Of a stretch of 64,000 nucleotides of DNA, positions 43,698 to 52,075 are shown piece by piece. How positions within the stretch are numbered: the stretch's first letter is position 1; the number at the start of each line of letters is the position of its first letter. The position numbers and the translations under genes are program-made. Source of the stretch: Flavobacterium salmonis (lineage in GTDB: Bacteria > Bacteroidota > Bacteroidia > Flavobacteriales > Flavobacteriaceae). The notes below the pieces were generated by a model. The model saw only the letters and a program-made list of their open reading frames with translations, did not search any database and had not been told where the DNA came from. The stretch covers positions 1 through 64,000 of the forward strand of contig NZ_CAIJDP010000045.1 in assembly GCF_903819435.1 (NCBI RefSeq). The letters are read 5' to 3'.

Positions 43698-45494
43698 TTA
43701 TTTAGTACTTAGTTCGTCAACTAAATCTAAGGTCTGAAGAATAATATTTTTATCTCCTTTGGATGAGTTTAGCTTTAACTCGAATTTCAGTTTGTTATCT
43801 GTTAGTTTTTTGGCCGAATATAAAGTAACATCCGTAAACTGCTGCGCCAGTCGATTGAAGCTTTTAATTTCAGATTCCTTGGCTTCACCTGTATTAGAAT
43901 AGGCTGTTACCAATTTATCCAAACTCACTTTTGCCGAAATATAATGCTGTTTCAGTTCTTTTTTAACTTCTTTCGAAAATGAATTGTCTTTCGGAAAAAT
44001 TGCATCAATATTATTACCAACAACTACAACATCTTTATCCTTAAAAATAAACAAATTACCGTATTCCTGAGTTCCTTTTATTTCGTAATAATTCCCTTTT
44101 TGAACTAATCCTTTTTTGCGAACTCCTAACTGGATGAGTTTATCAGCAAAAGTTGGATGTGTCGAAGTAAAAATCACTGAAAACTGCGGTATTGCTTTTT
44201 TTATCGTTTTCACAACTTCTTTTGACTCATAATTCTCATCATATTCGAAAGTTTTTGAAGTCACTTCTCTTTCGACAACATCATAAAGAAATACGCTTAT
44301 ATCACCATCAAAAAGAGTCGCTGTGGCTTCTTCATCAATAATTGTTGAAATAAGATCTGTTGCAACACTAATATCCTCTTTTAAAATATAAGGATTGGAG
44401 AAAATCTCGGTACTAAAAGCAGGAAAACTATTGAGTATTTCTTTTGTGTTAAAATGATACGTCATGTAACCCAGCGGTTTTTGAGACGGAAAATAATTAA
44501 AGATGTTTTTATTTACTTTCCGATTACTGATTTTGCCCACTATATCAGCCATTGGTTTCGAGTATTCCACAATTTCTTCTACTCTGGCATTATCATTATC
44601 AAAATAAAAATCAACATTTATCCCTTTAACGAAATTGCCTAAGTTATTTTGGCTTGGCAAAAATTTATTATAAGTCGTAAACCGTGCCAAAGCCGCATAG
44701 GCAGTATTAAAACTCGACATTGCCGCACCATAATCTACCCAGCATGAAATATCAGCATTTTCATGTACTTTCTCAGAAGCTGGAACTCTAAAACCATTTT
44801 CAAAAAGCAATTTTACAAATCTGTTTTGACTGATGGCCTGAATGCTGTCAAAAGCAATCTGTTCTTTTTGAAAATTAGGATAATAATTATCCGAATAATC
44901 TACATAAGCTGTATCTACAACCGGTACCTCGTTTGTTTCTACAACAACTTCCGAAACTTCTGAAGTATCACCTGTTACTGCAGTCGCTGCAGAGTCTACC
45001 TCAACTTCCGGATACGAATAATCTTTATACTCGTGTTTTTTTGTTAATCCAAAAAACACTAAATAGCTGTCATTCCAGGCTACGGTTGTTTTTTTATCTG
45101 GAGAATTATATACTGAATACTGACCAAAATCTTCAATAAGAGGTTTTCCAAGTGAATCATTTTCCTTGTTCTTTTGAATCAGAAAGTTTTTAATAGCATT
45201 TTTATCTTTTATAGGAATGGTAACCTGATAATACGGAATACTGTCAGAATAATTACCGTGAACAGTTATTTTCTGATCTAATTTTATAAGATCTGCATAT
45301 TGATTGATGTCCAGATTCATTTTTCCGTCTTTATATTTCTTTAAGACAGAATGATTTAGAACCTCAGCAATACTTACTTTTTTAGAAAGCTGACTGCCGT
45401 TAAACTGAACAAAATAATCCTGTTTTGGAGACAGTGTCTGGCTGTGAGCCAGAGTGAATGTAAGCAGAATTAAAAAAGTAAAAAATTGTTTCAT
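43698..45494 (-). CDS. Exported protein of unknown function (possible DUF4836-type)
   Basis: 598 residues with a signal peptide (about 1-18, ending HSQ). A long beta-rich repeat architecture resembling surface proteins of the DUF4836 type is possible, but I cannot confirm it. Residues about 165-205 are an acidic Glu/Val/Asp linker (VEVDSAATAVTGDTSEVSEV). It follows the lipoprotein gene 45509-46141 with a 14-base spacer, so they are one operon. Both lie inside the heme region but on the other strand, with no heme motif. Confidence 0.7.
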   Translation of the reverse strand: MKQFFTFLILLTFTLAHSQTLSPKQDYFVQFNGSQLSKKVSIAEVLNHSVLKKYKDGKMNLDINQYADLIKLDQKITVHGNYSDSIPYYQVTIPIKDKNAIKNFLIQKNKENDSLGKPLIEDFGQYSVYNSPDKKTTVAWNDSYLVFFGLTKKHEYKDYSYPEVEVDSAATAVTGDTSEVSEVVVETNEVPVVDTAYVDYSDNYYPNFQKEQIAFDSIQAISQNRFVKLLFENGFRVPASEKVHENADISCWVDYGAAMSSFNTAYAALARFTTYNKFLPSQNNLGNFVKGINVDFYFDNDNARVEEIVEYSKPMADIVGKISNRKVNKNIFNYFPSQKPLGYMTYHFNTKEILNSFPAFSTEIFSNPYILKEDISVATDLISTIIDEEATATLFDGDISVFLYDVVEREVTSKTFEYDENYESKEVVKTIKKAIPQFSVIFTSTHPTFADKLIQLGVRKKGLVQKGNYYEIKGTQEYGNLFIFKDKDVVVVGNNIDAIFPKDNSFSKEVKKELKQHYISAKVSLDKLVTAYSNTGEAKESEIKSFNRLAQQFTDVTLYSAKKLTDNKLKFELKLNSSKGDKNIILQTLDLVDELSTK

Positions 45495-45508
45495 GTGATG
45501 TATAAGGA

Positions 45509-46141
45509 TTATTGATTTAATTGAATAGTATTATTCATAAGTGACGATTTTTTAAGAACGCTGTACATACTTTGCTTTAAAAAAACGGTCTTTTTGTTTG
45601 GAGAAATTTTGCAATTGGCATTACTTGCATTTAAAACGTCACGGTCAAACGTGTAAATAGATACAATATTGGCTTTTTCCAGATCTTCTTTTTTCTTTTC
45701 GTCTTTCAGCAGATTTTCAGGAATTGGGTACGATGCGATTCTTTCAAAACTCTTTGAATTTGCTGTAAAATGAATCTGATTTTTTTGCTTATTCAATGTA
45801 TTAACTACTTCGTTCAGCGCTTTTAAACTTTTATAATCCAATTTGATGATAAAAATATAACGATCAAAATCTGTTTTGGTGGTGACATTTGAAATGCCTT
45901 CAATTTTTGAAACTTTGGATTTAAAATCGGTTAACTTTTGTGTGATTTCCTGCTCATTAGGAATTTTCACACCGTCAACTTCTTCCAGCCAGATAGCTGA
46001 TTTTGTCTTAAGCCATGACTTCGAAAAATCAACCATCAAGGTATATTCGCCACTCTGGTCATCATGATGTTTGATTCTTTCTGTTATTTCGAAACAGCTT
46101 GTTAAGAGTAAACAGCAACATAATGCAAATATTTTCTTCAT
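45509..46141 (-). CDS. Lipoprotein of unknown function
   Basis: 210 residues with lipobox CLLLTSC (Cys16). Body is alpha-beta with no identifiable domain. First gene of the operon with the large exported protein 43698-45494, suggesting a shared envelope role. Confidence 0.7.
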   Translation of the reverse strand: MKKIFALCCCLLLTSCFEITERIKHHDDQSGEYTLMVDFSKSWLKTKSAIWLEEVDGVKIPNEQEITQKLTDFKSKVSKIEGISNVTTKTDFDRYIFIIKLDYKSLKALNEVVNTLNKQKNQIHFTANSKSFERIASYPIPENLLKDEKKKEDLEKANIVSIYTFDRDVLNASNANCKISPNKKTVFLKQSMYSVLKKSSLMNNTIQLNQ

Positions 46142-46272
46142 TTGGGAGATTTAAAGTTGAAAAAACATTCCATAAGAAGATTCTTAACAGAAGTTTAAAA
46201 AAGCGATACGAATTTAGATAATATTAACGAATTCTACGGCATTACTCACTCTTTATTTGGACGTTTTTTCTT

Positions 46273-46280
46273 TAACTTTG
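46273..46280 (+). promoter_or_regulatory. -7 element upstream of hemB
   Basis: TAACTTTG, exact match to TANNTTTG. The nearest TTG upstream (46257-46259) is only 13 bases away, closer than usual. Confidence 0.4.
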
Positions 46281-46365
46281 CGGCACTTATTTTAATTTCA
46301 CTTTAATAATGAATATGAACTCTTTAGAGAGAATATTCTTTTTAGATTTAATAAAAAAACACTCT

Positions 46366-47358
46366 ATGTTCCCATTACAAAGAAACCGCCGTTTAAGAAC
46401 TAATGAATCTATTCGTTCTTTAGTTCGTGAAACCAGTTTAAGTCCACAGGATTTTATGCTTCCAATGTTTGTGGCCGAAGGAAAAGATATAAAAGTCGCC
46501 ATTCCGTCTATGCCCGGAATTTATCGCCATTCACTGGACAACACTATCAAAGAAGTCAAAGAAGCCTGGGATTTAGGAATCAAAGCAGTGAATATTTATG
46601 TAAAAGTAAGTGAGAGCCTTAAAGACAATAAAGGCGTTGAAGCCTGGAACAAAGATGGGTTGATGCAGCAAACTATTCGGGCTATTAAAGATGCAGTCCC
46701 TGAAATGATTGTCATGCCCGATGTAGCATTAGATCCTTATTCGATTTATGGTCACGACGGAATTATAGAAAACGGCCAATTGATAAACGATGCTACTGTT
46801 GATGCTTTAACCCGAATGAGTCTGAGCCATGCTGAAGCCGGAGCCGATTTTGTAGCACCAAGCGACATGATGGACGGAAGAGTTTTGGCCATTAGAAAAG
46901 CGCTGGAAGAAAATGGTCACCATAATGTGGGAATCATGAGTTACAGTGCAAAATACGCATCTGCTTTTTACGGGCCTTTTCGTGATGCGTTAGATTCTGC
47001 TCCGGTGGATTCTCAAAATATTCCAAAAGACAAGAAAACTTACCAGATGGATTATGCTAACCGAATTGAAGGAATTCGTGAAGCATTATTAGACGTTGAA
47101 GAGGGTGCAGATATCGTTATGGTAAAACCAGGAATGGCCTATTTAGACATTGTTCGCGAGGTAAAAAATGCCGTTCATGTACCGGTTGCAGTTTACCAGG
47201 TATCTGGTGAGTACGCTATGGTAAAGGCCGCAGCAGAAAAAGGGTGGCTGGATCATGACAAAATTATGATAGAGCAACTTTATTGCATTAAGCGTGCAGG
47301 GGCTAGTATCATCTCAACTTATTTTGCTAAAGAAGCTTCGATAATCTTAAATAAATAA
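46366..47358 (+). CDS. hemB: Delta-aminolevulinic acid dehydratase (Mg-type)
   Basis: 330 residues from the ATG at 46366 (MFPLQRNRRLRTNE), the usual length; an in-frame ATG at 46309 would add 19 residues. Condenses two ALA molecules into porphobilinogen. Active lysines stand in YSAKYASAFYGPFRDA (about 195-210) and VMVKPGMAYLDI (about 248-259). At the metal site the zinc-type cysteines are replaced: DVALDPYSIYGHDG, so this is the Mg/K-dependent, zinc-free class. Just upstream of the cytochrome c lipoprotein gene. Confidence 0.95.
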   Translation: MFPLQRNRRLRTNESIRSLVRETSLSPQDFMLPMFVAEGKDIKVAIPSMPGIYRHSLDNTIKEVKEAWDLGIKAVNIYVKVSESLKDNKGVEAWNKDGLMQQTIRAIKDAVPEMIVMPDVALDPYSIYGHDGIIENGQLINDATVDALTRMSLSHAEAGADFVAPSDMMDGRVLAIRKALEENGHHNVGIMSYSAKYASAFYGPFRDALDSAPVDSQNIPKDKKTYQMDYANRIEGIREALLDVEEGADIVMVKPGMAYLDIVREVKNAVHVPVAVYQVSGEYAMVKAAAEKGWLDHDKIMIEQLYCIKRAGASIISTYFAKEASIILNK

Positions 47359-47359
47359 T

Positions 47360-47767
47360 ATGAAAAAAACTATATTTTTAATAGCTGTTTTAGCATTTAT
47401 ATCCTGCAAAAAAGACAGTCAGGAGCCATTTGGAAAATCTACCGAAAAGACAGAAACATATTCAGAAGGTGAATCAGAAGAAACTAAAACTCCTGAAGAA
47501 TTAGGTAAATCGATTTTTGAGGGTAAAGGAAATTGTACTTCTTGTCATCAGGTAGATCAAAAAGTAATTGGCCCAAGTATTCAGGAAATCGCCAAAATCT
47601 ATAAAGACAAAAAAGGAGATATAGTTACTTTTCTCAAAGGAAATGGAGAACCAATTGTAGATCCAAGTCAGTTTGCAGTGATGAAAACCAATTTTCCGGT
47701 AACACAGGCAATGTCTGATGAAGAACTAAAAGCAATTGAAACTTATATTTATAGTAATTTGAAATAA
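47360..47767 (+). CDS. Cytochrome c lipoprotein
   Basis: 135 residues, one base after the hemB stop. Lipobox AFISC (Cys16), a charged linker, then the heme attachment site CTSCH at 59-63 and a likely axial methionine in FAVMKTNFP. A class I c-type mono-heme domain anchored to the periplasmic face, a respiratory electron carrier. Tight spacing to hemB means joint transcription, so heme supply and a heme protein are coexpressed. Confidence 0.9.
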   Translation: MKKTIFLIAVLAFISCKKDSQEPFGKSTEKTETYSEGESEETKTPEELGKSIFEGKGNCTSCHQVDQKVIGPSIQEIAKIYKDKKGDIVTFLKGNGEPIVDPSQFAVMKTNFPVTQAMSDEELKAIETYIYSNLK

Positions 47768-47796
47768 AACACTATTTCAAACATACTATAATTAAC

Positions 47797-47829
47797 AAAA
47801 AATGGAGCTAAATTTAGCTCCATTTTTTT
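47797..47829. terminator. Bidirectional terminator between cytochrome c and M13 genes
   Basis: AAAAAATGGAGCTAAA and TTTAGCTCCATTTTTT form a perfect stem with A- and T-runs. Confidence 0.85.
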
Positions 47830-47837
47830 GTTCTGAA

Positions 47838-49898
47838 TTACCAGATTTTTACTCTCTTCTCCGGATCGACATACATTTTATCTCCTTTTTTGATATCGAA
47901 AGCATCATAAAAAGCATCAACATTCTGAATTGGGACATATGCTCTGTACATTCCCGGTGAATGCGGATCTGTTTTTACCTGGTTTTTAATAGCCTCATCT
48001 CTTGATTTAGTTCTCCAGACTGTAGCCCATGAAATAAAGAAACGCTGTTCAGGTGTAAATCCGTCAATTAATCCCGGATTACCTTTTTTCTTTAAATACA
48101 ACTGTAGTCCATCGTAAGCGGCATTAATTCCGCCTAAGTCACCAATATTTTCACCTAAAGTAAATTTACCATCAACATGAATTCCTGGCAAAGGTTCCAA
48201 AGCGCTATACTGATCAGCAAGAGCAGTTCCTAATTCTGTAAATTGTTTCAGATCTTCTGCAGTCCACCAGTCAACAAGATTTCCGTCAGCATTGTATCGG
48301 GCACCTGAATCATCAAACCCGTGTGAAATTTCGTGACCAATTACAGCTCCTATTCCACCATAATTTACTGCTTCATCAGCCTGATAATTGTAAAATGGCG
48401 GTTGCAAAATAGCAGCAGGGAAAACAATTTCATTATAAGAAGGGTTATAATAAGCATTTACAGTCTGAGGAGACATTCCCCACTCTGACTTATCTACTGG
48501 CTTTTTTAATTTTTCCAGACCTTTGTTAAAATTCCATTTAGCCAAATTTCTTGAATTCTCAAAGTAACTGCCTCCATCAGCAACACTTTTGATTTCTAAA
48601 GCAGAGTAGTCTTTCCACTTATCAGGATACCCAACTTTTATTGTAATTTTATTCAGTTTTTCGATAGCTTTCACTTTAGTAGCATCAGACATCCATGATA
48701 AATTATTAATACGGTTCTGGTAAGCCAGAATTATATTGTGAATCATATCAGTTGCTTTTGCTTTTGCTTCGGCAGGAAATACTTTTTCTACGTATAATTT
48801 ACCAAGAGCTTCTCCAATACTTCGGTTTACAATTTGCAAAGCAATCTCTTCTCTGGGCAATTGTTTCAGGGCACCTCTCAGGGTTTTACTGTAAAAATCA
48901 AAGTTTGCGGCTTCAATATCAGTAGTCAAATGCGATGTTGACCTGTTTAGTAAAGTCCATTTTAAATACTCTTTCCATTGTGAAACTTTGTTTTCAGTAT
49001 AAACATTTTGAAGTGCTTTCATGTAACGTGTTTCTGAAACCACGACTGTATCTAACTTTGCAAGACCAAGCCCGGTAAAATAAGCATCCCATTTAATAGC
49101 CGGAGTTAATTTTTGAAGATCTGCCACAGTCATCGGATTGTATTGTAAACGACTGTCTCTGCTTTCGACACGGTCTAATCTTGGAGTTGATAAAGCTTTT
49201 TCTAATGCTACAATTTCTGATGCACTTTGTTTGGCTTTTTCAGCAGATTCTCCAATAAACTGCATCATTCTTGCTACATGAAGTTCATATTTAGCAAGTT
49301 TCTCTTTAGAATCTTTATCTTCAGCAGTGTAATAATCTTTATCAGACAAACCTAATCGGCTAACGGCGAGAGTTACAGAATTTTTAGAACTGTTTTTTTC
49401 ATCAGCTCCTATGTAAATCTTAAAAAAGTCATTTCCTCCCTGAGGTTCCATTTCGACTAAATATTTTTGAAGATCAGCCACATTTTTTATAGCATCAATC
49501 TTTTTCAAAAACGGCTTCAATGGTTCAATACCTCTTTTGTTTCTGCCAACAGTGTCTAAAACTGTGGCGAACAAGTTCACTGCTTTGCCTTGATCTGTAT
49601 TCGATTTATACTTTGGATTTTTTGAAGCACTTTTCAAAATTTCCATTGCATCCTTGTCTGTTTTTTTAATTAATTCATTAAAACTTCCCCAGGTTGTACG
49701 ATCACTCGGGATTTCTGTTTTATCCAGCCATGTACCATTTACATATTGAAAGAAATTTTCTTTAGGGCTAATGTCTTTTTTCATATAAGAAACATTAATC
49801 CCCGGTTCCTTTTGAGGTGTGGTTTGTGCTTGTACTGCAGCAAAGGAAAGCATTGCAGAAATAGCATAAAAAGTAGGTTTAGTAAGCACTTTTTTCAT
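47838..49898 (-). CDS. M13 (neprilysin/PepO-type) metalloendopeptidase
   Basis: 686 residues with a signal peptide (about 1-24, ending VQAQ). The zinc motif HEISH lies in GAVIGHEISHGFDDSG (about 524-539) with GENIGDLGG (about 589-597) carrying the third ligand. Cleaves oligopeptides in the periplasm or at the outer membrane. No sorting tail, so not T9SS-exported. Possible -7 box at 49925-49932 (complement TATGTTTG). Confidence 0.93.
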   Translation of the reverse strand: MKKVLTKPTFYAISAMLSFAAVQAQTTPQKEPGINVSYMKKDISPKENFFQYVNGTWLDKTEIPSDRTTWGSFNELIKKTDKDAMEILKSASKNPKYKSNTDQGKAVNLFATVLDTVGRNKRGIEPLKPFLKKIDAIKNVADLQKYLVEMEPQGGNDFFKIYIGADEKNSSKNSVTLAVSRLGLSDKDYYTAEDKDSKEKLAKYELHVARMMQFIGESAEKAKQSASEIVALEKALSTPRLDRVESRDSRLQYNPMTVADLQKLTPAIKWDAYFTGLGLAKLDTVVVSETRYMKALQNVYTENKVSQWKEYLKWTLLNRSTSHLTTDIEAANFDFYSKTLRGALKQLPREEIALQIVNRSIGEALGKLYVEKVFPAEAKAKATDMIHNIILAYQNRINNLSWMSDATKVKAIEKLNKITIKVGYPDKWKDYSALEIKSVADGGSYFENSRNLAKWNFNKGLEKLKKPVDKSEWGMSPQTVNAYYNPSYNEIVFPAAILQPPFYNYQADEAVNYGGIGAVIGHEISHGFDDSGARYNADGNLVDWWTAEDLKQFTELGTALADQYSALEPLPGIHVDGKFTLGENIGDLGGINAAYDGLQLYLKKKGNPGLIDGFTPEQRFFISWATVWRTKSRDEAIKNQVKTDPHSPGMYRAYVPIQNVDAFYDAFDIKKGDKMYVDPEKRVKIW

Positions 49899-50056
49899 TT
49901 TTATTTAAGTTTATAGACAATATGCAAACATATTGTTATTATTTGAAAAGTTGTGTTAAAAATCTGATTTTTAACTTTCCTAAAAAGATAACATTTCATG
50001 TATTTACTTCCTGAATTCAAATTGTTTTTGGAATATTTGCTTAAAAATAATTTAAG

Positions 50057-50995
50057 GTGAAAGCAAAAATCCAAAATGCCTTTTCAAAAAGAATAGATGC
50101 CATCGGATTACCGATTTTAGCTTTGTGCTGTGTGAGTTTTTTTTGGGGAACTACCTGGCTGGCATCAAAAGAAGGGGTCAAACATATGCCAGCTTTACAA
50201 CTGGTAACAATAAGACAGTTCATAGGAGGAATGATATATGTTTTGTATTTTATTATCAAGAGAGAACCCTGGCCAAAAGGGAAGCAATGGAGAACAATTT
50301 TGGTTCTGGCTTTCCTAAACTTTTGTCTGAGTAATGGTTTGAGCACTTGGGGTGTTAAATATATCAGTAGCGGACTTGGGGCAATTATTGCTGCCATATT
50401 TCCGATTTGGATTGTAATCATTTGTTTTTTTAGAGGAGAAAGAGTATCAAAATTGGCCGTATTAGGACTGTTGATCTGCTTTTGTGGAATTTGTGTTATT
50501 TTCATGGATCATTTAGCTGATTTCTTAAAACCTGATTTTCAATTTGGAATTATTTTATCTGTTATCGCAACTATTACCTGGGCATTCGGAACTTTACATA
50601 TTAAGAAAAAAGCAACAAGTTTCAACCCGTACTTTAGTTTAGGATTACAAATGCTTATATCCAGTTTTATTCTTTTAGGAATTACAGAATCTGCAGGGAT
50701 TAATATTCCGCTAAACCAAATTCCGGTTACATCCTGGTGGGCAATTGGATATCTGGTAATAATTGGCTCAGTATTAACCTTTATTGCTTTTATCTATTCG
50801 CTCCAACATCTTCCAAAAGAAATCAGCAGTATTTATGCTTACATTAATCCAATTGTAGCCATTGTTCTTGGTTTTTTTATTTTTGGAGAAATACTTACAA
50901 AGGCTATTGCAATTGGCGTTTTAATAACCTTGGCAGGATTATATCTGGTGAACAGATCCATACCAAAACCAAAAAAGAAAAAGCAATTGCAGTAA
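50057..50995 (+). CDS. DMT/EamA-family transporter
   Basis: 312 residues from a GTG at 50057, since no in-frame ATG lies nearby. Ten membrane helices in two EamA halves (about 15-145 and 160-300). Drug/metabolite-type exporter with unknown substrate. Basic C-terminal tail KPKKKKQLQ. Divergent from the M13 gene and followed by the SCO gene after 72 bases. Confidence 0.85.
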   Translation: MKAKIQNAFSKRIDAIGLPILALCCVSFFWGTTWLASKEGVKHMPALQLVTIRQFIGGMIYVLYFIIKREPWPKGKQWRTILVLAFLNFCLSNGLSTWGVKYISSGLGAIIAAIFPIWIVIICFFRGERVSKLAVLGLLICFCGICVIFMDHLADFLKPDFQFGIILSVIATITWAFGTLHIKKKATSFNPYFSLGLQMLISSFILLGITESAGINIPLNQIPVTSWWAIGYLVIIGSVLTFIAFIYSLQHLPKEISSIYAYINPIVAIVLGFFIFGEILTKAIAIGVLITLAGLYLVNRSIPKPKKKKQLQ

Positions 50996-51043
50996 TTTGG
51001 TTAAAATCATGACAATTTAAAGTTTTAAAAAAAGTCCTTTTCG

Positions 51044-51051
51044 TATTTTTG
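51044..51051 (+). promoter_or_regulatory. -7 element of the SCO gene
   Basis: TATTTTTG, fitting TANNTTTG, 17 bases before the ATG at 51068. Confidence 0.4.
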
Positions 51052-51067
51052 CATTCAAATTATTTTT

Positions 51068-51733
51068 ATGAAATCGCTTCTTTATAAATACCGAAAATTT
51101 TTTATCGTTTTAATTGTATTTTCGGCTATTACCATAACCCTGTTTTACTTCGCTTTAAAACCGCAAAAAATCTTGCCTGTCTACAATCCGGCTGATGTAA
51201 ATCCTGAATTGGTAGACAGCACGGTACAATACAAAAGTAAATATCATACCATTGCCGATTTTTCTTTTGTGAACCAAAATGGCGATACCATTACCCAAAA
51301 AAATTATGAAGGAAAGATTTATGTTGCCGATTTCTTCTTTACAACCTGTGGATCAATCTGTCCAAAAATGACAACCAACCTGGCTGATGTTCAAAAAGCA
51401 GTTTTAAATAATCCAAAGGTTATGCTGCTTTCTCATACCGTTTTTCCTGAAACAGACAGTATTCCGGTTTTAAAAGCCTATGCGATAAAACATGGAGTGG
51501 TTGACAGCAAATGGAATCTGGTTACCGGCGATAAAAAAGAGATTTATACCATGGCCAGAAAATCGTATCTGGCCGTAAAACTAGGAAGACCTGATCAGCT
51601 TTATGATATGGTTCATACAGAAAATTTTATCCTGGTGGATCAAAAACGACGCGTTCGCGGATTTTATGATGGAACAGACAAAGAAGATATTAAACGTCTT
51701 TTAGAAGATATTGATTTCTTGTGTAAAGAATAA
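51068..51733 (+). CDS. SCO1/SenC-type copper chaperone
   Basis: 221 residues. One N-terminal membrane helix (about 11-29) and a thioredoxin-like domain with the copper site CGSICPKM (about 98-105) and the distal histidine in YDMVHTENFILVDQ (about 176-189). Delivers copper to the CuA site of cytochrome oxidase. Precedes feoA after about 100 bases; independent promoter. Confidence 0.92.
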   Translation: MKSLLYKYRKFFIVLIVFSAITITLFYFALKPQKILPVYNPADVNPELVDSTVQYKSKYHTIADFSFVNQNGDTITQKNYEGKIYVADFFFTTCGSICPKMTTNLADVQKAVLNNPKVMLLSHTVFPETDSIPVLKAYAIKHGVVDSKWNLVTGDKKEIYTMARKSYLAVKLGRPDQLYDMVHTENFILVDQKRRVRGFYDGTDKEDIKRLLEDIDFLCKE

Positions 51734-51802
51734 AACCCTTATTTTTAGAAACATTTAGCATATTCGGCTGTATTAAATTCCCTTAAATAAAGAATTATTG
51801 CC

Positions 51803-51810
51803 TATTTTTG
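51803..51810 (+). promoter_or_regulatory. -7 element of feoA
   Basis: TATTTTTG. The transcript would begin near 51816 and no ATG precedes the TTG used at 51836. Confidence 0.45.
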
Positions 51811-51835
51811 CAATCTAAATTCAATCTAAATAAGC

Positions 51836-52075
51836 TTGCAAAATACTATCCACACTCTGAAAAAAGGCGACAAAGCCATTATCAAAGATTTTGATATCGA
51901 TCTTATTCCTCTAAAATTATTAGAAATGGGTTGTTTGCCTGGCAGCTTGGTTGAATTGCTTCAAATTGCTCCTTTTGGAGATCCTTTATATTTGGATATC
52001 AATGGCTCCCATGTTGCAATTCGTATTGAAACAGCTCGTGAAATTGAAGTTGAACTTATCAAAAACAATTTATAA
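51836..52075 (+). CDS. feoA: Ferrous iron transport protein FeoA
   Basis: 79 residues starting at a TTG (51836): the family length and motif (LEMGCLPGSLVELLQIAPF, APFGDPLYLDI) are met from that codon and the next in-frame ATG would delete the core. SH3-like cytosolic protein that supports FeoB. The stop overlaps the feoB start (TAATG at 52073-52077). I find no clear metal-repressor box in the upstream 100 bases. Confidence 0.88.
   Translation: MQNTIHTLKKGDKAIIKDFDIDLIPLKLLEMGCLPGSLVELLQIAPFGDPLYLDINGSHVAIRIETAREIEVELIKNNL

Noticed and set aside
43698..46141. Heme-uptake function for the minus-strand pair inside the heme region
   Set aside because: Neither protein shows a heme-binding or TonB signature; position alone is weak evidence.
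46309..46365. 19-residue N-terminal extension of HemB
   Set aside because: The usual family start MFPLQ is at 46366; the extension has no role, though an in-frame ATG exists.
50041..50505. Open frame (154 codons) antisense to the EamA transporter gene
   Set aside because: Shadow of the transporter's hydrophobic codons; no start context.
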